From: Clostridiales bacterium
Lineage (GTDB): Bacteria; Bacillota; Clostridia; Lachnospirales; Anaerotignaceae
DNA length: 29,645 nt
Direction of reading: 5' to 3'
Assembly (NCBI GenBank): GCA_019423725.1
Contig: JAHZAW010000010.1
Span: forward strand, 1 to 29,645
The translations under genes and the position numbers were made by a program. This document shows, piece by piece, positions 6,247 through 15,178 of the stretch (its first letter is position 1; each line of letters starts with the position of its first letter). The notes under the pieces are model-generated. The model searched no databases, was not told the DNA's origin, and worked only from the letters and a program-made list of their open reading frames with translations.

Positions 6247-8694
6247 TTATAATTCTATGTGCAGAGGTTTTAAATTCCATATCTCATCGGCATATTCCCT
6301 GATGGTCCTGTCACTGGAGAACTTGCCGCTCTTAGCTGTGTTTATAACAGCCATCCTTGCCCAGTCGTCCTTATCCTTATACATTCTTTCAAGTCTTTCC
6401 TGGGCCTCCACATAAGAAGCGAAGTCCTTCAGCACGAAATACTCATCACTTCTGTCACTGCCAAGGAGGGAATTATATATATCCCTGAAAAGCTCAGGAT
6501 TTGAAGGAGAGAATGTTCCATCGACCAGTGATTCCATTATCCTTCTTACCCTTTCATCGCTGTGGTATACGTCCCAGGGATTATAGCTGTGCTCACGGCT
6601 CATCCTTGAAGTCTCTTCTGATGAAAGGCCGAAAATTATGATATTTTCCTCTCCGACCTCGTCATGTATCTCCACATTGGCTCCGTCCATGGTTCCGATG
6701 GTAACGGCTCCATTGAGCATAAATTTCATATTTCCTGTACCTGAAGCCTCTTTACCTGCTGTGGATATCTGCTCGCTCACATCGGCTGCGGGTATAAGTT
6801 TTTCAGCCAGGGATACACAGTAGTTTGCCATAAATACTACTTTTATCTTGCCCTTTATATCCGGGTCGTTATTTACCACATCTGCAACGGAATTTATGAG
6901 TTTTATTATGTCCTTTGCCCTCTTATATCCAGCCGCTGCCTTGGCTCCGAATATGAACGTCCTAGGCACTATATCCATATTTGGATCTTCCTTGAGCCTG
7001 AAATAAAGATTTATTATATGAAGCACATTCAAAAGCTGGCGTTTATATTCATGCAGCCTCTTTACCTGTATATCGAATATTGATGTGGGATCAACGTCTA
7101 TTCCGTTGGTCTTTTTGATATACTCAGCCAGTGCCTTTTTGTTCTGTACCTTTATATCCATGAATTTTTCCCTGAAATCTTTGTCATCGGCATAGGGTAT
7201 GAGCTTATTGAGTTCATCCAGGTTAGTGATCCATCCATCCCCGATGGTCTCTGTGATGAAGTCCGCCAGGGGCCTGTTGGCATGGAGGAGCCATCTCCTC
7301 TGGGTTATGCCGTTGGTCTTATTATTGAATTTTTCAGGATAAAATTCATAAAAGTTTTTAAGTTCCTGATGCTTAAGTATTTCCGTATGGAGCTTAGCAA
7401 CACCATTTACCGAATGGCTTCCAACTATGGCCAGATATGCCATCTTGATCTGTCCGTCGGCAATGATAGCCATATCATGTATCTTTCCGGGGTTATTGCC
7501 ATATTTCTGTACCAGCTCTATGCAGTAGCGTCTGTTTATTTCCTCGATTATCATATATAACCTAGGAAGCAGACGGCTGAAAAGCTCCACAGGCCATTTT
7601 TCCAGAGCCTCGGACATTATGGTATGGTTGGTATAGGCGCATACCTGTGTCGTTATCTCCCATGCCTCATCCCAGGGCACATCGTTTTCATCCACCAGCA
7701 CCCTCATAAGTTCAGCAACGGCTATGCTTGGATGGGTATCATTGAGCTGGAATGCCACCTTTTCAGGCAGTATGCTGAAATCGCTGTGGTCCTTTTTGAA
7801 TCTGGCGATGACCCTCTGTACCGTGGCCGATATGAAGAAGTACTGCTGGCGGAGCCTGAGCTCTTTGCCCTGCATATGCTCATCGGCAGGATAAAGCACC
7901 TCGGTTATGGTATTGGCCAGGTTCTGCTCCTCCAGTGCCTTTGCGTAGTTTCCGGCGTTGAATGACTGAAGGTCAAAGAAGTTCTTAGGCCTTGCCTCCC
8001 AGAGACGCAGTGTATTTACGGTGTTGTTTCCATATCCTATGACGGGATAGTCATAGGGTACGGCTATTACTGAGGAATAGTTTTCCTGTATAAATCTTGG
8101 TTCTCCGTTTTCCTTAAGCTCTGTGCGCACATCTCCGCCAAATTTTACCTCGACTTCGTATTCCGTCCTCTTTATGGACCAGAAATCACCGTTTGCCAGC
8201 CAGTTATCAGGTTTCTCCACCTGATATCCGTTTTCGATCTGCTGTTCAAAAATACCATAGTGGTATCTTATGCCGCAGCCATAGGCAGGATATTCCATGG
8301 TCGAAAGTGAATCAAGAAAACAAGCCGCAAGTCTTCCCAGACCGCCGTTTCCAAGTCCGGGGTCCTGCTCTGTGTTTTCTATGGTGTTATAGTCAAAGCC
8401 CAGTTCTTCCAGGGCTTCTTTGACCGTATCATACATAAGAAGGTTCATTACACTGTTTCCGAAAAATCTTCCCATAAGGAACTCCATGGAAAGATAATAA
8501 ACCATCTTGACGTCCTTTTCCTTATATTCATCGTGGGTCTTGATCCATTTTTCCGTAAAAACAGTCCTTAAGGCGTATACAGCAGCTTCATATATCTCTA
8601 CATCAGTCGCTGTATCAATGGTCTTTCTGAATAAATTCCTGAGACTGTCAACTACGGCGCTTTTTATAGCTTCCTTTGAAACGATATCGCTCAT
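6247..8694 (-). CDS. glgP: Glycogen/starch/maltodextrin phosphorylase
   Basis: An 815-residue glycogen phosphorylase (GT35), which releases glucose 1-phosphate from alpha-1,4-glucans using PLP and phosphate. The pyridoxal site EASGTGNMKFMLNG is intact, with the PLP lysine at about residue 657. The N-terminal YYLSMEFLMGRFF and the nearby glycine-rich GLGNGGLGRLAACFLDS are typical of the family. I place the start at ATG 8694 (MSDIVSKEA) because TGGAGGG lies six bases before it; the frame is open to a GTG at 8715, which would overlap the previous gene and lacks a site. No other glycogen genes (glgA, glgC, glgB) are in the window. It follows a small membrane protein gene by 17 bases and precedes the unknown gene at 5769. 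Confidence 0.96.
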   Translation of the reverse strand: MSDIVSKEAIKSAVVDSLRNLFRKTIDTATDVEIYEAAVYALRTVFTEKWIKTHDEYKEKDVKMVYYLSMEFLMGRFFGNSVMNLLMYDTVKEALEELGFDYNTIENTEQDPGLGNGGLGRLAACFLDSLSTMEYPAYGCGIRYHYGIFEQQIENGYQVEKPDNWLANGDFWSIKRTEYEVEVKFGGDVRTELKENGEPRFIQENYSSVIAVPYDYPVIGYGNNTVNTLRLWEARPKNFFDLQSFNAGNYAKALEEQNLANTITEVLYPADEHMQGKELRLRQQYFFISATVQRVIARFKKDHSDFSILPEKVAFQLNDTHPSIAVAELMRVLVDENDVPWDEAWEITTQVCAYTNHTIMSEALEKWPVELFSRLLPRLYMIIEEINRRYCIELVQKYGNNPGKIHDMAIIADGQIKMAYLAIVGSHSVNGVAKLHTEILKHQELKNFYEFYPEKFNNKTNGITQRRWLLHANRPLADFITETIGDGWITNLDELNKLIPYADDKDFREKFMDIKVQNKKALAEYIKKTNGIDVDPTSIFDIQVKRLHEYKRQLLNVLHIINLYFRLKEDPNMDIVPRTFIFGAKAAAGYKRAKDIIKLINSVADVVNNDPDIKGKIKVVFMANYCVSLAEKLIPAADVSEQISTAGKEASGTGNMKFMLNGAVTIGTMDGANVEIHDEVGEENIIIFGLSSEETSRMSREHSYNPWDVYHSDERVRRIMESLVDGTFSPSNPELFRDIYNSLLGSDRSDEYFVLKDFASYVEAQERLERMYKDKDDWARMAVINTAKSGKFSSDRTIREYADEIWNLKPLHIEL

Positions 8695-8711
8695 TACATG
8701 CCCTCCAGTAA

Positions 8712-9089
8712 TCACAGTATGGCAGCCAAAACTATCATAAATCCAACGGCAGCCGATGCCGCCGTGGCCGCGTCGGTAAATATATCCTCCTCCGGCAGCG
8801 CCAGAGAACAGCCCGCATATATGATAAAGCCTGATGCCACATATTTAATCACGTCTGATTTTAATAACATGCCGCACAAAAACGCTCCCATAGCCGCCAA
8901 TACAGCAGCCCGGGATGATACCGCATGTTCAATAATGATACATCCGATTATTCCCATAACGGCAAATAATATGACAAACGACGGGCCCCTTTCCATATAA
9001 TCTATGGCAGATACACAGCCTGCGGCAATGAAGGCCCCTCCGGCCCCGCCGTTAATTATATCATACAGTATCGATTTAGTTTTTTCCAT
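8712..9089 (-). CDS. Small integral membrane protein of unknown function
   Basis: A 125-residue protein with four or five hydrophobic segments (about 15-30, 38-54, 61-77, 82-98 and 107-125), rich in Gly and Ala, with few charges. No family is recognised. ATG 9089 (MEKTKSIL) is chosen because GGGAG lies eight bases before it; the frame extends to a TTG at 9110 without a better site. It lies between prfA and glgP on the same strand, 60 bases after prfA. An imperfect hairpin with GCAGC/GTTGC-type ends covers that gap, including the ribosome binding site region. Confidence 0.7.
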   Translation of the reverse strand: MEKTKSILYDIINGGAGGAFIAAGCVSAIDYMERGPSFVILFAVMGIIGCIIIEHAVSSRAAVLAAMGAFLCGMLLKSDVIKYVASGFIIYAGCSLALPEEDIFTDAATAASAAVGFMIVLAAIL

Positions 9090-9149
9090 ACACTTTTCTC
9101 CCAGCAACACATATATAATAAATTATATGCTGCCGGAGTATGTCTTAAA

Positions 9150-10217
9150 TTACTCTTCAGCCTTGAGCTTTTCAGCCCTTTCGGCCGCTGAAAGGGTATC
9201 GACTATCTCATCGATGTCCCCTTCCATTATATTGTCTATCTTATAAAGCGTCAAATTCACCCTGTGGTCTGTGACCCTTCCCTGGGGGAAGTTATAGGTC
9301 CTTATCCTCTCATTTCGGTTTCCTGTTCCCACCTGGGCCCTTCTTTCGCCGGCTATTTCCTCATTGTGCTTTTTCAGCTCCATATCATACAGCCTGGCAT
9401 AGAGCACCTTCAAAGCCTTATTCTTATTTTTAAGCTGACTTTTTTCGTCCTGGCATGATACAACTATGCCCGTGGGTATATGGGTCACCCTGACGGCTGA
9501 ATCTGTGGTATTTACACACTGGCCGCCGTTTCCTGAGGCTCTGAAAACATCTATCCTCACATCGTTCATATCCAGCTGTACGTCCACCTCATCGGCCTCC
9601 GGGAGCACCGCCACCGTTACCGTGGATGTGTGTATCCTTCCTCCGGACTCGGTCTCAGGCACCCTCTGGACCCTGTGCACTCCGCTTTCATATTTAAGAC
9701 GGCTGTAGGCTCCATGTCCTGATATCATAAAGCATACTTCCTTGAATCCGCCAAGGTCGCTTTCACTGGCGCTGATGAGCTCCGTTTTCCAGCCCTTTTT
9801 CTCAGCATATTTTGTATACATTCTAAAAAGGCTTCCCGCAAAAAGAGCTGCTTCGTCTCCTCCTGCTCCGCCTCTTATTTCCATGATAACATTTTTATCG
9901 TCATTGGGGTCCTTGGGTATGAGAAGCACCTTGAGCTCCTCCTCTATGGCTGACACCTTTTCCTTATTGGCTGCCAGCTCCTCCTTCACAAGGGCACGGA
10001 AATCATCATCCAGATTTTCATCGAGCATTTCCAGCTCTTCCTCAATGTCTTTTTTTGTATTTTTATATTCATTATATTTTTCAGCTATGGGAGTTATCTC
10101 ACTGTATTCCTTCATAAGGGAACGCCATCTTTCCTGCTCCGCGATTATATCCGGATCGTTTATAAGCAGAGACAGCTCCTCATGCCTGTTTACAAACTCC
10201 TCAAGTTTATCAAACAT
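9150..10217 (-). CDS. prfA: Peptide chain release factor 1
   Basis: A 355-residue class I release factor that reads UAA and UAG and triggers peptide release. The GGQ motif (231-233, in SGNGGQCVNTTDSA) and the codon-reading tripeptide PET (187-189, in RVPETESGG, the position of PAT in E. coli RF1) identify RF1 rather than RF2. The glutamine of GGQ is the substrate of PrmC, encoded just upstream. ATG 10217 overlaps the prmC stop by eight bases (ATGTTTGA), indicating translational coupling, and AAGGGGG lies before it. The frame is open 10 codons further, but that part lies inside prmC. Confidence 0.97.
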   Translation of the reverse strand: MFDKLEEFVNRHEELSLLINDPDIIAEQERWRSLMKEYSEITPIAEKYNEYKNTKKDIEEELEMLDENLDDDFRALVKEELAANKEKVSAIEEELKVLLIPKDPNDDKNVIMEIRGGAGGDEAALFAGSLFRMYTKYAEKKGWKTELISASESDLGGFKEVCFMISGHGAYSRLKYESGVHRVQRVPETESGGRIHTSTVTVAVLPEADEVDVQLDMNDVRIDVFRASGNGGQCVNTTDSAVRVTHIPTGIVVSCQDEKSQLKNKNKALKVLYARLYDMELKKHNEEIAGERRAQVGTGNRNERIRTYNFPQGRVTDHRVNLTLYKIDNIMEGDIDEIVDTLSAAERAEKLKAEE

Positions 10218-11064
10218 CAAAATCCCCCTTGCGTGCCGCGACCACACGGTCCAGTCCGCTTAGATCTTTAACCACCTTTATTTCATAAAAACCATTTTCC
10301 TTTAGTATGTCCGAAACTTCCTCTGCTTCGTCATATCCTATCTCATAAAAAATATATCCGCCCACATTTAGCAGTTTCCGGCCTTCTTCAGTTATCCTTC
10401 TATAAAAATCAAGGCCGTCATCTCCGCCGCATAATGCGGTATAGGGCTCATAATCCCTTACGTCAGCCATAAGGGTGTCCATGTCTTTCTTCCTTATATA
10501 TGGAGGGTTGGAGACGATCATATCATATCTGCCCTCGGGCAGGCCGTCAAAAACATCTCCCAGATAAAACTCAGTTTTATCCCCAACGCCGTTATTTTGG
10601 GCGTTCTTTTTGGAGACCTCAACGGCTGTGGGGCTTATATCCGTGCCAAAACATCTGAGCGCCGTATACTTTGCCAGGCTTATGGAAATACATCCGCTTC
10701 CAAGGCCCACTTCCACTGATGTTTTTAATTTTTCCCTTTTTGCCGTCTCTATTATTTCCTCCACCAGTATTTCCGTATCAGGCCTTGGAATGAGGATACC
10801 TTCACAAACCTCAAAATCCAGGCCCATAAATTCCCTATGTCCTGTAATATATGCGGCAGGCTCATTTTTTGAGCGTCTTTTTATCATATCCAGGTATTTT
10901 TCTTCCTGGCTTTTTTCTATCTCACGTCCGCCGTCGGTCAGCACCTCTATGCGTTCTATGCCAAGACATTCCGCCAGAAGATACTCCGCCTCGAACCTGT
11001 ATTCCTCAAATCCTGCTTCCTTCAGTATTTCAGAACCTTTTTTGACCATATCCCTGATATTCAT
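10210..11064 (-). CDS. prmC: Release factor glutamine-N5 methyltransferase
   Basis: A 284-residue AdoMet-dependent enzyme that methylates the GGQ glutamine of release factors. The catalytic NPPY (186-189, in VSNPPYIR) and the AdoMet loop EVGLGSGCISISLA (118-131) are present, after an N-terminal helical substrate-binding domain (about 1-80). Its start is one base after the stop of the DUF1385 gene, with GGAGG inside that gene's end. Its end overlaps prfA, which encodes its substrate. The gene order DUF1385-prmC-prfA is common in Clostridia. Confidence 0.96.
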   Translation of the reverse strand: MNIRDMVKKGSEILKEAGFEEYRFEAEYLLAECLGIERIEVLTDGGREIEKSQEEKYLDMIKRRSKNEPAAYITGHREFMGLDFEVCEGILIPRPDTEILVEEIIETAKREKLKTSVEVGLGSGCISISLAKYTALRCFGTDISPTAVEVSKKNAQNNGVGDKTEFYLGDVFDGLPEGRYDMIVSNPPYIRKKDMDTLMADVRDYEPYTALCGGDDGLDFYRRITEEGRKLLNVGGYIFYEIGYDEAEEVSDILKENGFYEIKVVKDLSGLDRVVAARKGDFDV

Positions 11065-11065
11065 C

Positions 11066-12028
11066 TCAAGCCTCCGGAACTATATATCTCCAGTCGCCGG
11101 AATATACCGGAACTGCCTCGGGTTCTTCTTCCTTGAGCACCGTCACCAGGGCAGCGATGGCGCACTCTATCTCATCATCATCGGGTTCAGCCGTGGTGAG
11201 CCTCTGAAGGCACATACCGGGTGCACTTATTATTTTTACAAGGGTGGAATCGCTTCTTCCGGCCCACTTGATTATCTCATAGCTTATGCCTGAAACAAAT
11301 GGTACCAGCACTATCCTGCTGAGCATCCTCAGTGCCAGGTCATCGGTACGCACGAAAACGAACACTATCATGCTCACGACCATAACTATGAGCATAAAGC
11401 TGGTGCCGCATCTTTTATGCATCCTTGTATGTTTCCTTACATTTTCGGGAGTAAGGTCATCTCCAGCTTCAAAGCAGTTGATGGTCTTATGCTCGGCTCC
11501 GTGGTACTGGAACACCCTCTGTATATCCTTCATCCTGGATATGAGGTACATGTATACAAGAAAAATAGCAATCCTCAAAAGTCCCTCGATGATGCCAAGC
11601 ATATATGTTCCCGTGATATATTTATTGAAATAGCTTCCAAGCCACACCGGCAGCATAAAAAAGAGCAGCAGCGCTATGACCACCGAAACGAATACACTGA
11701 AATACATCAGATAATCATTGAGCTTGTCGCCATATTTATTCCTGAGCTTCTTCTCAAATTCCGAAGGTTCCTCATCAACTTCCTCGCCTGCTATGACAGC
11801 ACTCTGCATGAGGATCTTAGTTCCTATTACCAGTGAATCCAAAAAAGCCGACATTCCTCTGAATATCGGGTAAGTGAAAAGTTTATATTTACCCAGTATG
11901 GTAATATTATCCTTTTTATCGACTGCAATATCACCTTCGGGCGTACGCACGGCTGTGGCATAGATGTTTTTGCCCTTCATCATAACGCCTTCGATGACAG
12001 CCTGTCCGCCGTAATAAGTTTTAGCCAT
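11066..12028 (-). CDS. DUF1385 (YqhQ-like) membrane protein
   Basis: A 320-residue polytopic protein of the DUF1385 family. Family marks are the N-terminal YYGGQAVIEGVMMKG and the central QYHGAEHKTINCFEAGDDLT. Hydrophobic segments lie at about 105-133, 140-164, 208-226 and 232-254. The biochemical role is not known. ATG 12028 is preferred to the TTG one codon earlier because AAGGAAG lies seven bases before it. It sits between rpmE and prmC, its usual place in Clostridia, and ends one base before prmC. Confidence 0.9.
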   Translation of the reverse strand: MAKTYYGGQAVIEGVMMKGKNIYATAVRTPEGDIAVDKKDNITILGKYKLFTYPIFRGMSAFLDSLVIGTKILMQSAVIAGEEVDEEPSEFEKKLRNKYGDKLNDYLMYFSVFVSVVIALLLFFMLPVWLGSYFNKYITGTYMLGIIEGLLRIAIFLVYMYLISRMKDIQRVFQYHGAEHKTINCFEAGDDLTPENVRKHTRMHKRCGTSFMLIVMVVSMIVFVFVRTDDLALRMLSRIVLVPFVSGISYEIIKWAGRSDSTLVKIISAPGMCLQRLTTAEPDDDEIECAIAALVTVLKEEEPEAVPVYSGDWRYIVPEA

Positions 12029-12049
12029 CAAAACACTTCCTTAATAAGC

Positions 12050-12080
12050 AAAAAGGGGCGGCTTTAATAGGCCTCCCCTT
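12050..12080 (-). terminator. Intrinsic terminator after rpmE, possibly leaky
   Basis: On the minus strand AAGGGGAGGC/GCCGCCCCTT (10 positions, one A-G mismatch, 8-base loop) is followed by TTTT then GC. It lies in the 62-base gap between rpmE and the DUF1385 gene. The short T run suggests partial termination, lowering expression of the distal genes relative to rpmE. Confidence 0.65.
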
Positions 12081-12090
12081 AATTTTAGAA

Positions 12091-12294
12091 TTACTTTCTG
12101 CCATATTTCTTGTTGAACTTCTCAACACGACCGCCGCTTTCAAGCAAAAGCTTCTGGCTTCCTGTATAGAACGGATGGCACTTTGAGCAAACTTCGACTG
12201 TGATCTCATCTTTTGTTGAGCCTGTTACAAACTCATTGCCGCAGTGACATCTTACTGTTACCTGTTTGTAATCGGGATGGATACCTTTCTTCAT
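12091..12294 (-). CDS. rpmE: 50S ribosomal protein L31, zinc type
   Basis: A 67-residue L31 of the zinc-binding (C+) type, with cysteines at 16, 18, 36 and 39 (CHC...CSKC) and the conserved start MKKGIHPDY. ATG 12294 has GAGGTG six bases before it; the frame continues to a GTG at 12303 that overlaps this site and is not used. It lies between rho and the DUF1385 gene, the usual Clostridial order. Being zinc-dependent, this paralogue would normally be made when zinc is plentiful. Confidence 0.96.
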   Translation of the reverse strand: MKKGIHPDYKQVTVRCHCGNEFVTGSTKDEITVEVCSKCHPFYTGSQKLLLESGGRVEKFNKKYGRK

Positions 12295-12400
12295 TTTTTT
12301 CACCTCATTTTATATATTTGTTGATCAATAGTACTCAATTTCAGGTCTATTTACAGACAACAAACAAATTATATCATATACTGCTGTTTCTTGCAAGATG

Positions 12401-13729
12401 CTATTTAGCAATATTTTTCTCCATTTGTAAAATTCTTTCCACAAAGGCCTTATTATCTCTGGTCTTTCTCATAAGATCGATGACAAAGGGCGTTGTTTCC
12501 GCCGCACTTGAGCTGGCAGACATTTTCCTCATGGAATACATTGCCTCCAGTTCCTCCTTGGAAAGGAGAAGTTCTTCCCTTCTTGTACCGCTCTTATTGA
12601 CATCTATGGCCGGGAATATCCTTCTTTCGGAAAGTTTCCTGTCAAGGACCAGCTCCATATTGCCGGTGCCTTTAAATTCCTCAAATATGACCTCATCCAT
12701 TTTGCTTCCCGTATCGATGAGCGCCGTGGCCAGCACCGTAAGGCTTCCGCCGTTTTCTATGTTCCTGGCCGCTCCAAAAAATTTCTTGGGGAAATAAAGG
12801 GCCGAAGGGTCAAGGCCTCCTGAAAGGGTCCTGCCGCTGGGCGGGATTATGAGGTTATACGCCCTGGAAAGCCTTGTTATGCTGTCCAGAAGTATTACCA
12901 GATCCTTGCCCTGCTCCACCATCCTCTTGGCCCTCTCAAGCACCATCTCTGCCACCAGTTTATGGTGCTCCGGTTTCTCATCGAATGTGGAATAAACTAT
13001 ATCCACATTCTCTCCTTCGATGGAACGCTGAATGTCTGTGACTTCCTCTGGCCTCTCGTCGATGAGGAGCATTATAAGGCTGACCTCACTGTGATTTTTG
13101 GTTATGGCATTGGCCATCTTGGTAAGGAGTATAGTCTTTCCTACCTTAGGTGGAGCTACTATCATTCCCCTCTGGCCCTTGCCTATGGGTGCCACCAAGT
13201 CTATTATCCTTCCGCTTATCTCATCCCTTGTAGTCTCAAGCCTGAGCTTTTCCGAAGGATAAATCGGGGTAAGGTTCTCAAATACCGGCCTTCCAACGGC
13301 CATCTGGGGATTATCTCCGTTTACGCTCTTTACATAAAGGAGAGCACCATATCTTTCGCCTTCCCTTGCCTGTCTCGTAACGCCCTTTACATTGTCTCCC
13401 GTACGGAGGTTGAAGCGTCTTATCTGTGACTGGGATATGTAAATATCATTGTCTCCCTGCTCGAAATTCTGGGTACGGAGAAAACCATATCCGTCCGCCA
13501 TGATCTCAAGTATGCCTTCGCTTTCCTCTCCCTCGGGAACAGGAGGCTCAGGAGTTTTCTCCTGAGCCTGAGCCTTTTCAGCCGCTTCTGACACGTTTAT
13601 CTCGTGGATAGCGATCTTTATATTTTTTACTAATTCATCTTTTTTGATCCCGCTGACTCTCTTTATACCAAGTTTTTTTGCTTCCTGGCGGAGTTCAGCC
13701 AATGTCTTTCCTTCCAAATCAAGGTACAT
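12401..13729 (-). CDS. rho: Transcription termination factor Rho
   Basis: A 442-residue hexameric RNA helicase that ends transcription. An N-terminal Rho_N helical domain (about 5-40, LEGKTLAELRQEAKKLGIKR) is followed by a short Ala/Glu/Pro-rich linker (about 50-70), an RNA-binding cold-shock-like domain (GYGFLR at about 80-85), then the ATPase core with Walker A APPKVGKT (192-199) and the Walker B/R-loop region LVILLDSITRLSRAYN. ATG 13729 is chosen because GGAGGGG lies five bases before it; an upstream GTG at 13747 overlaps the previous stop codon. The gene before it encodes the LysM protein, and rpmE follows after about 106 bases. Confidence 0.97.
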   Translation of the reverse strand: MYLDLEGKTLAELRQEAKKLGIKRVSGIKKDELVKNIKIAIHEINVSEAAEKAQAQEKTPEPPVPEGEESEGILEIMADGYGFLRTQNFEQGDNDIYISQSQIRRFNLRTGDNVKGVTRQAREGERYGALLYVKSVNGDNPQMAVGRPVFENLTPIYPSEKLRLETTRDEISGRIIDLVAPIGKGQRGMIVAPPKVGKTILLTKMANAITKNHSEVSLIMLLIDERPEEVTDIQRSIEGENVDIVYSTFDEKPEHHKLVAEMVLERAKRMVEQGKDLVILLDSITRLSRAYNLIIPPSGRTLSGGLDPSALYFPKKFFGAARNIENGGSLTVLATALIDTGSKMDEVIFEEFKGTGNMELVLDRKLSERRIFPAIDVNKSGTRREELLLSKEELEAMYSMRKMSASSSAAETTPFVIDLMRKTRDNKAFVERILQMEKNIAK

Positions 13730-13743
13730 TATACCCCTCCGAA

Positions 13744-14985
13744 TCACGCTGCGGGTATAGTAAGTGTCATACCCTCTCTGATCTTATCATTTTCAGTAAG
13801 TCCATTAGCACTGAGGATCTTTTCATAATAAGAACCATTTCCATACATCTTTGTGGCGATTCCCCAGTAGGTATCTCCAGCCTGAACAGTATATGTTCTT
13901 GCTCCGCTGCTAGATGAAGCTGTTGTGGATGAACCGCTGCTTGTGGATGATGAACTTGTGGTGCTGTCTGAACCAGTTGTAGTATTATTTGTTGTGGAAT
14001 TACCATCTGTTGTGCCGCCGCCAAGCTGTGCCTGAAGGTTGTCTACCTGCTCTGTAAGGCTGAGGTTGTCAAGCTTGAGCTGCTCATACTCTGTTTCCAT
14101 GGTCTTATATGACTCTATCTGCTCATTGAGCTTTGAAACCTGTCCAGAAAGTGACGCTACCTTATAGATAAAGAACGCAAGTACTACGATGGCAACTATA
14201 ACAATAACTATCCTAGCTACGCTGTTTCCTGAATGTTTCTCCTCATAGTAGTCATCATCTTCCCTGAAAAGCTCATTGAGGCTTGCCTGCTTATCGATAT
14301 TTGAAAGCTCAAGGTCCTTTTCATCCAGAGGTTTATGCTGTTTCTTTCTTCTGGGAATCCTTTCTTCTTTCTTAGCCTCTTTCTTTACCTTTTTCTTAGG
14401 TCTTTCTTCGTAGTCGTCCTCCTGGAAGTCATCGAGCTCATCCTCATCTACGGGCTCAACATCTACTCCGCCGAGCATCCTTGCTACCTTCTCAGCTGTG
14501 ATGTCATCCTCGCTCTTAGGAGCCTCTTCCTTTTCTTCCTTGACGGGAGCGCTTTCTGCTCTCTGTCTCTTTGATGAAGGTGTCACAAGACCCTTTGTGA
14601 AGTTTGTGATATCTCCAACATAGTTGTCAAGCTCAGGTTCTTCCTCGGGCTCAGCTGTCTTTTCAACGGGATCCTTTGAAGCTGATACGGGCTCAGCCTC
14701 ATTTTCAGCAGGTTTGTTTTCTGCTGTCTCTTCCACGTTTTCAGGCGCATCACTTACAGCCCTGCGGTTTTTCTCCCTGGCTGATTTGATCTTGATACTG
14801 TGTGTAAGTTCTTCGCTGACTTCCTTTTTCATAAGGGGATGTGTGCCTATGAGCATCTCAGCAACATCTTCGGGGAAATCATTGTAGAGCTTCTTATAGT
14901 ATTCACTTGAGCCGAAAGTACTTTCAGTATTTTCAGTATTTTCGTTCTCATTCTCATTTTCTTTGTTATTCATGTTATCGTCCAT
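13744..14985 (-). CDS. Membrane-anchored LysM domain protein
   Basis: A 413-residue bitopic protein. Residues 1-255 are cytoplasmic, acidic and low in complexity, with two basic patches (about 197-210 and 209-216). One membrane helix VARIVIVIVAIVVLAFFIY lies at about 256-276. Outside follow a coiled coil (279-321, heptads such as SKLNEQIESY and LTEQVDNLQAQL), a Ser/Thr-rich linker (323-361) and a C-terminal LysM domain (363-411, YTVQAGDTYWGIATKMYGNG) that should bind peptidoglycan. There is no enzymatic domain. ATG 14985 is chosen for GGAGGG 11 bases before it; the frame opens at a GTG at 15048 without a site. It precedes rho by about 14 bases, so both are probably transcribed from the promoter at 15070-15098. 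It may anchor or sense the cell wall. Confidence 0.85.
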   Translation of the reverse strand: MDDNMNNKENENENENTENTESTFGSSEYYKKLYNDFPEDVAEMLIGTHPLMKKEVSEELTHSIKIKSAREKNRRAVSDAPENVEETAENKPAENEAEPVSASKDPVEKTAEPEEEPELDNYVGDITNFTKGLVTPSSKRQRAESAPVKEEKEEAPKSEDDITAEKVARMLGGVDVEPVDEDELDDFQEDDYEERPKKKVKKEAKKEERIPRRKKQHKPLDEKDLELSNIDKQASLNELFREDDDYYEEKHSGNSVARIVIVIVAIVVLAFFIYKVASLSGQVSKLNEQIESYKTMETEYEQLKLDNLSLTEQVDNLQAQLGGGTTDGNSTTNNTTTGSDSTTSSSSTSSGSSTTASSSSGARTYTVQAGDTYWGIATKMYGNGSYYEKILSANGLTENDKIREGMTLTIPAA

Positions 14986-15069
14986 GTTTTTATTATCCCT
15001 CCGGTTATATATCTGTGTCAACATCTGCTCATTTACATAATGATCCACTATAATTCATTTTATCTTCTT

Positions 15070-15098
15070 ATTTTACAATCCATTGCCTTTTATGTCAA
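15070..15098 (-). promoter_or_regulatory. Promoter of the LysM-rho run
   Basis: On the minus strand a consensus TTGACA (15093-15098), a 17-base spacer and TAAAAT (15070-15075). Transcription would start near 15063, about 78 bases before the LysM gene start. Confidence 0.8.
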
Positions 15099-15124
15099 CA
15101 TCACGAAAACTATTTAAGATAAAA

Positions 15125-15173
15125 GTAATAAAACGGCGTTTAGATACCCGTTTGAAGCGGTAGTAAACGCCGT
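15125..15173 (-). terminator. Intrinsic terminator after the adenine deaminase gene
   Basis: On the minus strand ACGGCGTTTA/TAAACGCCGT (10 bp; 15133-15142 and 15164-15173) is followed by TTTATTACTTTTAT. It directly follows the stop codon at 15179. The loop of 21 bases is long but contains a small inner hairpin. Confidence 0.8.
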
Positions 15174-15178
15174 ATTTC

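Noticed and set aside
8695..8715. GTG start of glgP at 8715
   Set aside because: It overlaps the preceding gene and would place the TGGAGGG site inside the coding sequence; ATG 8694 has ideal spacing.
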